Source of the DNA: Flavobacterium sp. J27
Lineage (GTDB): Bacteria > Bacteroidota > Bacteroidia > Flavobacteriales > Flavobacteriaceae
Assembly: GCF_004303025.1 (NCBI RefSeq)
Contig: NZ_PJQW01000011.1
Coordinates: 70,513-134,512 of the forward strand
DNA: 64,000 nt
Direction of reading: 5' to 3'
The notes beneath the pieces were generated by a model. It ran no database searches. It had not been told where the DNA came from and saw nothing but the letters and a program-made list of their open reading frames with translations. Shown here piece by piece: positions 54,034-63,705 of this stretch. A program made the translations under genes and the position numbers. Position 1 is the stretch's first letter; every line of letters starts with the position of its first letter.

Positions 54034-56442
54034 ATGACAAAAACGAAGCAATTAAAACCTTTTAGGTCAAGGAAAAAATTGGCCTTATTTGTAATGGTGA
54101 TGTTGTATCCCATATTCTTTTTCGCACAAACAAAACATACAATTAGTGGTGTAGTTAAAGATGCAGCTAATGGAGAAACACTCTTGGGTGCAACTGTCCT
54201 TTTAAAAGGTACTTCCATAGGAAGTACGACCAATGAATATGGTTTTTATTCTATCACAGCACCGGAGGGAAAGTATACCTTAATCATTTCCTATTTAGGA
54301 TTTACAACTTTAGAAAAAGTTATAACCCTTACTTCTAATCAAAAACTGAATATTGAGATCAAAGAGGATGCTGCCAAATTAGATGAAGTAATCATCACAA
54401 TTGAAGAATCAAAAAAAGTAAATCTTCAGACACCACAAATGAGTGTTGCAAAACTAACAACTAGTGAAATCAAAAAGATACCTGTTGTTTTAGGAGAGGT
54501 CGATCTAATCAAATCCATTCAATTGTTACCAGGTGTTACTAACGCAGGAGAAGGAGCATCTGGTTTCAATGTACGTGGTGGAGCTGAAGACCAAAATCTA
54601 ATTCTTTTAGATGAAGCAATTATTTACAATGCCTCACATTTGTTTGGTTTCTTCTCCGTATTTAATGCCGATGCTATTAAGGACATTAAATTATATAAGG
54701 GAGGTATTCCAGCCCGATTTGGAGGTCGAGCTTCATCGGTATTAGATATACGACAAAAAGACGGAAATAGTAAAGACTTTGAATTTACTGGAGGTATTGG
54801 TGCTATTTCTAGTCGTTTTGCAGCAGAAGGGCCTATGTTTAAAGACAAAGGGTCTTTTTTGATGGCTGGGAGAGCTTCTTATGCAAATCTATTTTTAGCC
54901 TTAGCCAAAGAAAGCAGTAGAGCAGGATTTTACGATTTAAATCTAAAAACTAATTATGAAATTGACGAGAAAAACAAATTGTATCTATCGGGTTATTTTG
55001 GTAATGACAATTTTAACCTTGGAGGAATTTTCTCTAATTCATATGGAAATCTCTCAGGAAACTTGAGATGGAATCATATTTTTAATAACAAATTATTCTC
55101 TAATGCATCTTTAATATATGGTCGATATAATTATAATTTAGAAATTCCTGTTGAAGGAATTGATTGGAAATCAGATATCAATAATTATAATATACGCTAT
55201 GACTTAGGGTATTATGCAAGTGATAAATTAAAATTTGATTTTGGAGTAAATGCTATATATTATAATTTTAATCCAGGAAGTCTAAAACCTTTAGATGCCA
55301 ATTCAGGTGTTAATCCTAAAAAATTAGATGATAAATTTGCTTTAGAAACTGGTGTGTACGCTAGTTTAGAGCACAAAATTTCTGATAAGATTACTGCTCA
55401 ATATGGCTTGCGTTTCAGTTACTTTAATAGACTAGGAGAGCAAACCTTAAATAATTATGCTAATAATTTGCCAGTAGTTTATAACGAACAATTAGGTATT
55501 TATGAGCGTGCCGAACCTATTTCTACTACTTATTATGGTAAAGGAAAAAGCATAGCAAAATTCCATAATTTAGAACCTCGATTTGCGCTTTCTTATCAGC
55601 TTAACGAGAAATCTTCTTTTAAAGCCAGTTATAATCGAATGGCTCAATACTTACATTTAATTTCTAACACTACTTCAGCTACACCATTAGATGTTTGGGC
55701 CCCTAGTGGTAAGTTTATTAAGCCTCAAATGGCAAATCAATATGCTATAGGTTATTTCAGAAATTTCAAGGAAAATATGTTTTCTATTGAAGCAGAAACT
55801 TATTTCAAAACCATAGACAATAGGGTAGATTATATCAATGGAGCTGAACTTATAGCTCAAAACACCATTGAAACCGAAATTTTAACTGGTGAAGGTAGAG
55901 CCTATGGATTAGAATTTTTATTACGAAAAAATAAAGGTGATTTTACAGGTTGGGTATCATATACATTATCTAAATCGCAACAACGTACTCCTGGAGGTAG
56001 AGCCGGTGGGTTAGGGATCAACAATGGGCAATGGTATAACTCTAACTGGGATAGAACTCATGATTTTTCATTTACGGGTAGTTATAAACTCAATGAAAAA
56101 TGGCAATTTGGAGCTAATATGATATTCCAAACTGGACGACCAGTTACTTATCCTAATGGGAAGTTTTTATACAATGGTTTATCTGTAGCCACCTATTCTG
56201 AAAGGAATGCGGATCGATTACCAGCCTATCATAGATTAGACCTATCTGCAACCTTAACACCTCGGAAAAATAAAAATAGAGAATGGCAAGGGGAATGGGT
56301 ATTCGGTATATACAACGTTTATGGCCGAAAAAATGCAGCTTCTATTTCTTTTGGTCAAAATCAAGAAACTGGCGTAACTGAAGCCACTAGAACATCCATA
56401 TTTGGTATAGTTCCTTCTGTAACATACAACTTTAAATTTTAA
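54034..56442 (+). CDS. TonB-dependent receptor with carboxypeptidase-like N-terminal domain
   Basis: An 802-residue outer-membrane receptor. A signal peptide ending PIFFFAQ precedes HTISGVVKDAANGETLLGAT (carboxypeptidase-regulatory-like, about 35-115), the plug with IKSIQLLPGVTNAGEGASGF and NVRGGAEDQNLILLDEA, and a 22-strand-type barrel ending FGIVPSVTYNFKF. It is not of the SusC type because the SusC KDA..YG signature is absent; it belongs to the group paired with DUF4249 lipoproteins, usually thought to import metal complexes or small organic ligands. The paired gene follows by 4 bases. Confidence 0.93.
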   Translation: MTKTKQLKPFRSRKKLALFVMVMLYPIFFFAQTKHTISGVVKDAANGETLLGATVLLKGTSIGSTTNEYGFYSITAPEGKYTLIISYLGFTTLEKVITLTSNQKLNIEIKEDAAKLDEVIITIEESKKVNLQTPQMSVAKLTTSEIKKIPVVLGEVDLIKSIQLLPGVTNAGEGASGFNVRGGAEDQNLILLDEAIIYNASHLFGFFSVFNADAIKDIKLYKGGIPARFGGRASSVLDIRQKDGNSKDFEFTGGIGAISSRFAAEGPMFKDKGSFLMAGRASYANLFLALAKESSRAGFYDLNLKTNYEIDEKNKLYLSGYFGNDNFNLGGIFSNSYGNLSGNLRWNHIFNNKLFSNASLIYGRYNYNLEIPVEGIDWKSDINNYNIRYDLGYYASDKLKFDFGVNAIYYNFNPGSLKPLDANSGVNPKKLDDKFALETGVYASLEHKISDKITAQYGLRFSYFNRLGEQTLNNYANNLPVVYNEQLGIYERAEPISTTYYGKGKSIAKFHNLEPRFALSYQLNEKSSFKASYNRMAQYLHLISNTTSATPLDVWAPSGKFIKPQMANQYAIGYFRNFKENMFSIEAETYFKTIDNRVDYINGAELIAQNTIETEILTGEGRAYGLEFLLRKNKGDFTGWVSYTLSKSQQRTPGGRAGGLGINNGQWYNSNWDRTHDFSFTGSYKLNEKWQFGANMIFQTGRPVTYPNGKFLYNGLSVATYSERNADRLPAYHRLDLSATLTPRKNKNREWQGEWVFGIYNVYGRKNAASISFGQNQETGVTEATRTSIFGIVPSVTYNFKF

Positions 56443-56446
56443 AATA

Positions 56447-57283
56447 ATGAAAAATATAAATAAATATAAGAAATTAGGGATACTCCTAATCATAATTGGA
56501 TTATTAAACTCTTGTACCGATGTTGTAAATGTTAATGTCCCAAATGGAGGTGCGCGCTTAGTGGTTGATGCATCTATTAAATGGGAAAAAGGTACTTTGG
56601 GAGAAACACAAACTATTTATTTAAGAAAATCAACTGCTTTTTTTGATAACAATCCAAATGTTCCGGTAACGGGTGCTTCTGTAACAATTACCAAAGAAAA
56701 TGATGGGTCAATATTTGTGTTTGTTGACCAGAATAATGGTAGTTACACTGCAACTGATTTTGTCCCAGAATTAAATGCATCCTACACTTTGGAAATTCTG
56801 TACAACGACAAATTTTACACTGCTACCGAAACGTTAATTGCTGCGCCTACAATTAATCGAGTTGAGCAAGCTATTGAAAATTCAGGGGATGATACCGAAA
56901 TTCAACTTCAAGTATTTTTTGACGATCCAGTAGCTGTTGAAAATTATTATTTAGGCGAATTTACTCCATCTAATTTACCAATACCTGCTCTAGCTGTTAT
57001 CAAAGATGAATTTTCAGATGGCAACGAAAACTTTATTCAAAACGAAAATGACAAATATGTTGCTGGAGTAACTGTAGGTATTAATGTGTATGGTATTTCG
57101 AAACGTTATTATGACTATTTAAACATATTAATTCAACAATCTGGAAGTGATGAAAACGGACCTTTTCCAACTACTCCTGTGCAGTTAAAAGGGAACTGTA
57201 CGAATATTAATGATTCTAACGAAGAAGTATTAGGGTATTTTAGACTAGGAGAGTTTGATACTACATCATATACCATTAATTAA
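56447..57283 (+). CDS. DUF4249 family lipoprotein
   Basis: A 278-residue lipoprotein with lipobox Cys23 (LLNSCTDVVNV). The body has RLVVDASIKWEKGTLGETQT, ITKENDGSIFVFVDQNNGSY and ends EEVLGYFRLGEFDTTSYTIN, a pattern of DUF4249. Many members are longer, but shorter forms occur, and the ending looks complete. It is 4 bases after the TonB receptor gene. By analogy with SusD, it may cap the receptor on the cell surface. Confidence 0.88.
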   Translation: MKNINKYKKLGILLIIIGLLNSCTDVVNVNVPNGGARLVVDASIKWEKGTLGETQTIYLRKSTAFFDNNPNVPVTGASVTITKENDGSIFVFVDQNNGSYTATDFVPELNASYTLEILYNDKFYTATETLIAAPTINRVEQAIENSGDDTEIQLQVFFDDPVAVENYYLGEFTPSNLPIPALAVIKDEFSDGNENFIQNENDKYVAGVTVGINVYGISKRYYDYLNILIQQSGSDENGPFPTTPVQLKGNCTNINDSNEEVLGYFRLGEFDTTSYTIN

Positions 57284-57294
57284 AAATTATTAAA

Positions 57295-57397
57295 AAAGGT
57301 GGTTTTAAGTTGTCAAAATGCGTATTGGTAACTATTAAGATAAAATAAATGCTATTTGCATAAATACATTTTTGCATAAATATCTAGAACCACCTTT
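57295..57397 (+). repeat. Inverted repeat enclosing a direct repeat, after the DUF4249 gene
   Basis: Arms AAAGGTGGTT (57295-57304) and AACCACCTTT (57388-57397) are perfect 10-base complements 83 bases apart, and the right arm runs into AATTTTTAT. Between them TTTGCATAAATA occurs twice (57355 and 57371), 16 bases apart. It may form a long terminator-like stem or a regulatory site. Confidence 0.6.
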
Positions 57398-57486
57398 AAT
57401 TTTTATAGTATAAAACAACCTGATATAATATGATAATGTGTGAGAAACAGATAAAATTCTAAGAGACTCACAAAAAAATAATAATT

Positions 57487-58530
57487 ATGAATCTCAAAAA
57501 AAGTATCAATGATATAAAGAGGAAAGTGGTTAGATTTCTTACAGGTAGTTTTAAAAATAAGATAGGTAACACGTTGATTAATAATGATGATGTAAAAAGA
57601 ATCTTAATTTGTAGACCGAATCATAGATTAGGAAGTTTATTATTGCTTTCACCTTTGGTTCAAGAATTGGAATCCACATTTCCTAGCAGCGAGATTGATC
57701 TGTTGGTAAACCAATCTTATGCAATTCAATTATATCAAAATTATGATAATGTTAATCAAATTATTGAGTTACCAAAGAAACCCTTTCTAAATATTATAAA
57801 GTTTATAAAAACATTGGTTTGGCTTAGAAGTATGAAATATGATTTAGCTATAAATGCTGTTATGGATTCTTCTTCTGGTAGAATATTTACAAGTATTTCT
57901 AATGCAAAGTTCAAGTTAGTAGTAGATAACAATGAAGGTAAAAAAGAAAAACATATTGCAAAGCAAGTTGTCTATTCCTTGAGAGCATTTTTACCTATGA
58001 TAGGAGTTAGAACAAATGATTCGATTCTTGCTAGCTTAGACTTGAGACTTGCGAATGATGAACTAATACAAGGAGGTAGTTTAGTATATGATTTAGTTCA
58101 AAACGCGCAACCAACCATTTGTTTGTACACTCATAATTCAGGGAACGAATGCTACACTGATAAATGGTGGCTTAATTTATATAAACATTTACAGCAAGCA
58201 TTTCCAGATGTAAACATTGTTGAAATACTTCCAAATGAAATGGTCTCAAAGATTGGTTTCAGAGCCTTAGTTTTATATTCTAACGATATACGGAAGTTAG
58301 CTGCTATAATTGCTAACACAGATATTTTTATTGGCGTTGATAGCGAAGTAATGCATTTGGCTAGCTCTTCACTTACTCCTACCATTGGCTTATTTTCTAT
58401 TACAGATACAGAAAAATACATGCCTTACAATGAAGGTAGTGTTGCTGTCAAAAATAATGAGTTAGAAATCAATGAATTGATAGTGCTTATTAAAAACATA
58501 CTGTATCCTAATTTAAACACTTCAGCATAA
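57487..58530 (+). CDS. Glycosyltransferase family 9 (heptosyltransferase-like)
   Basis: A 347-residue GT-B enzyme. The N-terminal domain has ILICRPNHRLGSLLLLSPLV, the ADP-heptose-transferase-like start, and the C-terminal domain has DIFIGVDSEVMHLASSSLTP followed by TIGLF. In most GT9 proteins the motif is D-S-G, while here it is D-S-E. GT9 enzymes add heptose or other sugars to the lipopolysaccharide core at the inner membrane. It is 6 bases upstream of the first PAP2 gene. A lipid A/LPS-related role fits the neighbours. Confidence 0.9.
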   Translation: MNLKKSINDIKRKVVRFLTGSFKNKIGNTLINNDDVKRILICRPNHRLGSLLLLSPLVQELESTFPSSEIDLLVNQSYAIQLYQNYDNVNQIIELPKKPFLNIIKFIKTLVWLRSMKYDLAINAVMDSSSGRIFTSISNAKFKLVVDNNEGKKEKHIAKQVVYSLRAFLPMIGVRTNDSILASLDLRLANDELIQGGSLVYDLVQNAQPTICLYTHNSGNECYTDKWWLNLYKHLQQAFPDVNIVEILPNEMVSKIGFRALVLYSNDIRKLAAIIANTDIFIGVDSEVMHLASSSLTPTIGLFSITDTEKYMPYNEGSVAVKNNELEINELIVLIKNILYPNLNTSA

Positions 58531-58535
58531 GTCCT

Positions 58536-59129
58536 ATGAATATTATCACAATTTTACAGCGAAGACGATATGGATTTAGGTTTTTACTGATGCTTTTGTT
58601 CTTGAATTCCTTATTAACATATGGACAGCAAGACCCACTGAGCTCATCTCAAAAGACACATAAGATTGCAGGAGATGTTTTACTTGGTACAATGCCAGCT
58701 TTAGCGCTAAGTTCTAGTTTTATTTGGAGAGATGGTCAAAAAGGTAGCTATCAATTTTCCAAAGCCCTAGCATGTACTATTGCAGTAACGTATGGTCTAA
58801 AATTAGCTATAAATAAAGAACGCCCCAATGGTGAAAACAACAATAGCTTTCCATCGGGTCATACTTCTGTTGCATTTGTTAGTGCTGCATTTGTACAAAA
58901 AAGATACGGTTGGACATATGGTGTTCCAGCCTACCTCTTGGCAGGATATGTTGGTTATACAAGAATGGAAGCCAAAAAACACGATGGCGTAGATGTGTTA
59001 GCAGGTGCCACTATTGGTATTGGAATGAGTTATCTGTTTACCAAACGGTTTGATGATAAAAAGAAATTGGGTATTTCTTCAGGGTTTATCGAAAATACAC
59101 CTACAATAGTTCTAACCTACAAATTTTAA
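58536..59129 (+). CDS. PAP2 family phosphatase (first of three)
   Basis: A 197-residue protein with an N-terminal signal or anchor (FLLMLLFLNSLLTYGQQD) and the three PAP2 motifs: KLAINKERP, SFPSGHT and YTRMEAKKHDGVD. Catalytic residues are intact. It removes phosphate from lipid or other substrates at the periplasmic face or, with a cleaved signal, in the periplasm. Only 5 bases separate it from the GT9 gene. Its short length suggests a soluble or few-helix form. Confidence 0.9.
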   Translation: MNIITILQRRRYGFRFLLMLLFLNSLLTYGQQDPLSSSQKTHKIAGDVLLGTMPALALSSSFIWRDGQKGSYQFSKALACTIAVTYGLKLAINKERPNGENNNSFPSGHTSVAFVSAAFVQKRYGWTYGVPAYLLAGYVGYTRMEAKKHDGVDVLAGATIGIGMSYLFTKRFDDKKKLGISSGFIENTPTIVLTYKF

Positions 59130-59303
59130 TGTACATACTAGTTAGGAGCATGACACTAATTTGAACAATTAAATGCGTTAAAAATATAGTACGGTTTGCA
59201 AAATATCAATGCATCAATGATTAATCTATCTGGTGCTTACTTAATAGATTTTAAAATGTTATCGCAAAGAGTAAGATTATGGTAAATCTTAGTAGGTTAA
59301 AAA

Positions 59304-60215
59304 ATGAAAGAAAAAATGACAAAAAATGATAAAATAATAGTGACAGGAGCTTCTGGTTACTACGGGTATGCAGTTATTGAATCATTGCTAAAAAATGGAG
59401 TGAACAGAAGTTTGATTTATGCAATGGTAAGAGATTATACAAAAATAGAAAAATTAAAATCTTTGAATGTAAATATTGTATTTGGCGATTATAATAATTA
59501 CAGTTCTATGTTGGTAGCATTTTCTGGTATAGACAAACTCCTTTTTGTATCAAGTAACGAATTGGAAAACAGAATCGAACAGCATATTCAAGTGGTGCAA
59601 GCTGCTGAAGCATCTGGAATAAAATATATTCTTTACACAAGTCAGATGCATAAAGATGTTAATTTTTCCCCTATTGATTTTATATTGAGCTCCCATTTAG
59701 CGACAGAAAATGCCATTAAAAGAAGTAAGATGAATTATACCATATTACGAAATGGACTCTATATGGATATATTGCCTTCATTTTTAGGTCAGCACATTTA
59801 TAAATATGGTATTTATCTACCTGCTGGTAATGGGAAAATAGGGTTTGCTTTACGAAGTGAAATGGCCGAAACTGCTGCTAACGTGTTACTCTCAAAGAAG
59901 CATACAAATAAGACGTATAATGTATCGGGAAATAGTTATTCATTTTCAGAAATTGCCGAGTATATTTCAGAAATGACAGGTAAAAATATCACTTATTTAA
60001 GTCCTAGTTTAGACGCTTTTATCAATACTATGATAAATCACGGAATGTCTAAAAAATATATCAAGATGATTGGTGGTTTTGCAGCTGCTTCAAGACAAGG
60101 GGAATTTGAAAGTGATGGTTTACAAATGGAAAAACTGTTAGGACGTAAACCCCTTCCAGTGAAACAATATTTAGAAGAATTTTTTATTTTAAATTTTTTG
60201 AGCAGTGTTGTGTAA
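59304..60215 (+). CDS. NmrA-like NAD(P)-binding oxidoreductase (QorB-like)
   Basis: A 303-residue Rossmann protein. KIIVTGASGYYGYAVIESLL begins the nucleotide-binding fold, followed by YAMVRDYTKIEKLKSLNVNI, DKLLFVSSNELENRIEQHIQ, YILYTSQMH and ILRNGLYMD, as in the QorB/NmrA atypical SDR group. These proteins bind NADPH and reduce quinones or act as redox sensors; the usual YxxxK is not obvious. The ATG at 59304 is used; ATG 59316 is possible. It stands alone within the lipid cluster. Confidence 0.9.
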   Translation: MKEKMTKNDKIIVTGASGYYGYAVIESLLKNGVNRSLIYAMVRDYTKIEKLKSLNVNIVFGDYNNYSSMLVAFSGIDKLLFVSSNELENRIEQHIQVVQAAEASGIKYILYTSQMHKDVNFSPIDFILSSHLATENAIKRSKMNYTILRNGLYMDILPSFLGQHIYKYGIYLPAGNGKIGFALRSEMAETAANVLLSKKHTNKTYNVSGNSYSFSEIAEYISEMTGKNITYLSPSLDAFINTMINHGMSKKYIKMIGGFAAASRQGEFESDGLQMEKLLGRKPLPVKQYLEEFFILNFLSSVV

Positions 60216-60490
60216 AGAGTTGATTTATACAAGACCATATTTGCTTTCGAAAATTATGTATATCTACAATTTCCCAGACAATATAATTTTCAAAAGATTT
60301 GATGAACTGTAAAAAAAATTTATGAACTACATAGTTTGGTTTATAACATCTCTTTGAGATTATCTTCTAAGTAAAATAAATGTATTCTTACTTATTAGGC
60401 TGATTGACATTTGCTAGTCAAGTCTTATTACCTAGTTTATTCATTATTGGATAGACATAGGATGCTATTAATTTAAATAAAATGTAAATA

Positions 60491-61240
60491 ATGAAAAAAA
60501 TCATAATTGCAGTCTTTCTATTCTTTTCTTTTTTAGAAGTTTGCGGACAATATACTTCAATAGATTCCACAAAAAACAAGACAAATGTCGAATTCAAATT
60601 AAAATCGCTTATCATTCCTAGTATTTTAATTGGATATGGTGTGGTAGGACTTAAAAGTCTTACCTTAAAAGATATAGATAACAGTGCCAAAAATGAGTTT
60701 AGAGAGCATGATGATAAGAAAACAAACATAGATGATTTTTCTCAATATAGTCCGCTTTTATCTGTATATGGCTTAAATGCGCTTGGTATACAAGGAAAAC
60801 ATAATTTTAAAGATAGGACTATAGTTTTGGCAACGGCATATCTACTCATGGGTAGCTCAGTAAACATTCTAAAAAAAACTACAACTGTTACTAGGCCAGA
60901 TGGCTCTTCTGCAAACTCTTTTCCTTCTGGGCATACCGCTACTGCTTTTATGGGTGCCGAATTTTTATATCAAGAATATAAAGAAGTATCGGTTTGGTAT
61001 GGTATTACGGGTTATGTAGTAGCTGCTGGTACTGGGTTGTTTAGATTGCATAACGAAAGGCATTGGTTTACTGATATAACCACAGGTGCGGGAATAGGAA
61101 TTTTAAGTACAAAAATAGCTTATTGGATTCATCCCTTAATTATGAAAAATATTTTTAAAGAGCGAACAAATGCAACTGGAATTGTTATGCCTTTTTATAA
61201 TGGAAAAGAGTATGGGTTGGGTTTAACATTGACATTCTGA
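60491..61240 (+). CDS. PAP2 family phosphatase (second of three)
   Basis: A 249-residue protein with a signal peptide ending EVCGQ. The motif order is LKKTTTVTRPDGSS, SFPSGHT and FRLHNERHWFTD, complete for PAP2 catalysis. The last motif starts with Phe-Arg in place of Ser-Arg. Its stop codon TGA overlaps the ATG of the third PAP2 gene by one base, so translation is coupled. Lipid A, undecaprenyl pyrophosphate or phosphatidyl-glycerol phosphate are the family's typical substrates. Confidence 0.92.
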   Translation: MKKIIIAVFLFFSFLEVCGQYTSIDSTKNKTNVEFKLKSLIIPSILIGYGVVGLKSLTLKDIDNSAKNEFREHDDKKTNIDDFSQYSPLLSVYGLNALGIQGKHNFKDRTIVLATAYLLMGSSVNILKKTTTVTRPDGSSANSFPSGHTATAFMGAEFLYQEYKEVSVWYGITGYVVAAGTGLFRLHNERHWFTDITTGAGIGILSTKIAYWIHPLIMKNIFKERTNATGIVMPFYNGKEYGLGLTLTF

Positions 61241-62124
61241 TGAGATTCTTTAAAATGAAAAAAACATTAAATTCATTACTGTTAATAAACCAAGAATTAA
61301 ATGTTTGTGTAAGTAATAATTTTAATAAATTAAGATTGATTTCTCTTTTTTTACCTCTCTTGTTATTATTATCAATTACTTTGTATCTCTTCAAAGAAGA
61401 TGCCTTTTCCGTTGAAGCTTATGTTTATATTCAAAAGGAATTGTTTCTTTTTATTAATTATAAATTAGGTCAGTTTCCAAATACTATATATAATATTACC
61501 CAATTAGGAGACGCTTCTATTATTTTGTCATTTTTAGGTGTTTTTATTTTGTATGCTCCAAAAATAGTTGAATCTTTATTATCAGCTTCTTTGGTTTCTC
61601 TTATATTTTCCTGCATATTGAAGAATATTTTTTTAGTACCAAGACCCGCCATGATGTTTGATAATAACAGTTTTGTTATTATTGGAAAAACAGCAGTGGG
61701 TTGTGCCAGTTTACCCTCTGGGCATTCAATTACGGTCTTTGCAACACTAACCATATTGTTGTTTGCATTCATGCCTATAAAACTATTATCTAAAATAATA
61801 TGGTTTTTTTTTATAATTCTCATAGGATTAAGTATAGTATTTACCCGTGTAGGTGTAGGAGCACATTATCCTTTAGATGTTGTTGTTGGTGGTATTTTAG
61901 GTTATTTAGCGGCTCTTATAGGCATTTTTTTCACCAAAAATTTTAGCCCGTGGACATGGATAACTCATAAAAAATACTACCCTATAATTATAGTTTTATT
62001 GTCTGTATTAGCTATTACTTTAATATATAAAATAGTCACTAAAAATTTAATTATATTTTATGTTTCCTTAATTAGTTTGGTAGTAACATTAATAATAATC
62101 ACCAGTATTTATGTTAAAAAGTAA
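61240..62124 (+). CDS. PAP2 membrane phosphatase, LpxE/PgpB-like (third of three)
   Basis: A 294-residue integral membrane protein with about six to eight helices, two more at the C-terminus than a minimal PAP2 protein (YYPIIIVLLSVLAITLIYKI and VSLISLVVTLIIITSIYV). Motifs: CILKNIFLVPRP, SLPSGHS and FTRVGVGAHYPLD. Its end overlaps the start of the phosphoethanolamine transferase gene by 14 bases. In Helicobacter pylori a lipid A 1-phosphatase (lpxE) gene and a phosphoethanolamine transferase (eptA) gene also lie side by side, so the same two-step lipid A modification is a good hypothesis here. Confidence 0.9.
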   Translation: MRFFKMKKTLNSLLLINQELNVCVSNNFNKLRLISLFLPLLLLLSITLYLFKEDAFSVEAYVYIQKELFLFINYKLGQFPNTIYNITQLGDASIILSFLGVFILYAPKIVESLLSASLVSLIFSCILKNIFLVPRPAMMFDNNSFVIIGKTAVGCASLPSGHSITVFATLTILLFAFMPIKLLSKIIWFFFIILIGLSIVFTRVGVGAHYPLDVVVGGILGYLAALIGIFFTKNFSPWTWITHKKYYPIIIVLLSVLAITLIYKIVTKNLIIFYVSLISLVVTLIIITSIYVKK

Positions 62125-63631
62125 AATCCAATTAGTTCCTTTTGTGTTAATCGCAAGTTTTGTTAATTTTTTATTCTTTCATTATCCTTTTTTTAAATAT
62201 GTCTTTACTCTACTTGATTATACTAGTTTTAGTGGAATTAGCCTTATTATTTCTTTAGTAATCGCGATACTGATTGCCAATGCTTTTGTATTATATCTTA
62301 TCTTTTTTCTTTCTCGATTAGTTGGAAAAATTGTATTAGCCTTGGTCTTTATTATTAATGCAATTGTTGCGTATTTTGTGAATACTTATCATGTTATAAT
62401 AGATATTACAATGATTGGTAATATATTGAATACTGATTATGAAGAAGCCAGTAGTTTCTTTTCTTTTAAATTGATTGTCTATCTTATTGTATTAGGTATT
62501 ATTCCAATATTTTTTATAATTAAACTTACCATCCTCAAAGAAACATTGAAACGATTTTTAATTAACTTTTCCTTTACATTTCTCTTTCTAGTCATTTTTG
62601 TCTTTATTAATGGTGGTAATTGGAGATGGATCGATCAAAACTCAACGAAATTGGGAGCCTTGGCAATGCCTTGGTCTTATATAGTAAATACCTCAAGATT
62701 CTATATTTATAAAAATAAAGAAAATGAAAAAGAGATTTTATTACCCGATGCGAAAATAAAAAATGAGGTAAAGTCTATTGCTATTTTAGTTATTGGTGAA
62801 TCGGCAAGAAGTAAAAACTTTTCGCTATATGGTTATGAAAAACGGACTAATCCATTATTGGCTAAGGTTAAAAATTTACATTGTTTTGATGCTACTTCTT
62901 GTGCAACATATACAACAGCAGGTGTAAGGTGTATCTTAGAACATACTAATTCGGGTAAGCTCTATGAGGTTTTGCCTAATTATTTATTTAGAAATAATGT
63001 AGAAGTTATATGGAGAACCACCAATTGGGGAGAACCACCAATTCATATTAAAAATTTTTTTAGAAAAGAAGATTTAATAAATAGATGTGAAGAACAAGAG
63101 TGTCATTATGACGAGATTCTCTTAAAAGGCTTAAAAGAACAAATTTTAGCCAGTAAAAAAGATAAAATACTTATAATTTTACATACAAGTACAAGTCATG
63201 GACCATCATATAATACCAAGTATCCACCCAAATTTGAAAAATTCACTCCAGTTTGCAAAAGTGTTGAACTGGGAGAATGTACCCAAGAAGAACTTATAAA
63301 CGCTTATGACAACACGATTGTTTATACAGATTATATACTGGCTCATTTAATTAATGATTTACAGGATTTACAGGAATATAAGAGCATGATGTTGTATGTT
63401 TCAGACCATGGTGAATCGTTAGGAGAAAATAATTTATATATGCATGGAATACCTGCCTCTTTTGCCCCTCGTGAGCAATTAGAAATTCCATTTATAGTAT
63501 GGTTATCAGACGACTATAAAAAATTGAAATTAAATCAAACCCTGTCACAGAATCATGTGTTTCATAGTATCTTGAATTTTTTAGCTGTAGAAAGTCCAAT
63601 ATATGATGAAAATATGAATATATTTAAGTGA
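62111..63631 (+). CDS. EptA-like phosphoethanolamine transferase
   Basis: A 506-residue protein. Five N-terminal helices (1-185) anchor a periplasmic sulfatase-fold domain. The metal and nucleophile regions are VIGESARSKNFSLYGYEKRT, CATYTTAGVRCIL with the likely catalytic threonine, HTSTSHGPSYN and SDHGESLGENNLYMHG. It moves phosphoethanolamine from phosphatidylethanolamine to lipid A or another lipid sugar. Paired cysteines near 268-280 and in NRCEEQECH and PVCKSVELGEC probably form the disulfides known in this family. It overlaps the PAP2 gene by 14 bases, so coupling is expected. Confidence 0.93.
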   Translation: MLKSKIQLVPFVLIASFVNFLFFHYPFFKYVFTLLDYTSFSGISLIISLVIAILIANAFVLYLIFFLSRLVGKIVLALVFIINAIVAYFVNTYHVIIDITMIGNILNTDYEEASSFFSFKLIVYLIVLGIIPIFFIIKLTILKETLKRFLINFSFTFLFLVIFVFINGGNWRWIDQNSTKLGALAMPWSYIVNTSRFYIYKNKENEKEILLPDAKIKNEVKSIAILVIGESARSKNFSLYGYEKRTNPLLAKVKNLHCFDATSCATYTTAGVRCILEHTNSGKLYEVLPNYLFRNNVEVIWRTTNWGEPPIHIKNFFRKEDLINRCEEQECHYDEILLKGLKEQILASKKDKILIILHTSTSHGPSYNTKYPPKFEKFTPVCKSVELGECTQEELINAYDNTIVYTDYILAHLINDLQDLQEYKSMMLYVSDHGESLGENNLYMHGIPASFAPREQLEIPFIVWLSDDYKKLKLNQTLSQNHVFHSILNFLAVESPIYDENMNIFK

Positions 63632-63675
63632 TTAAATATTTAAAGTAAAGATTTAAATTTGAATTATATAAAAAA

Positions 63676-63705
63676 TAAAATAAAATAAAATAAAATAAAA
63701 TAAAA
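63676..63705 (+). repeat. (TAAAA)6 pentanucleotide repeat at a start codon
   Basis: Six perfect TAAAA units occupy 63676-63705. The last A is the first base of the methyltransferase ATG. The repeat fills the ribosome-binding region, so slippage would change initiation and not the frame. Confidence 0.9.
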
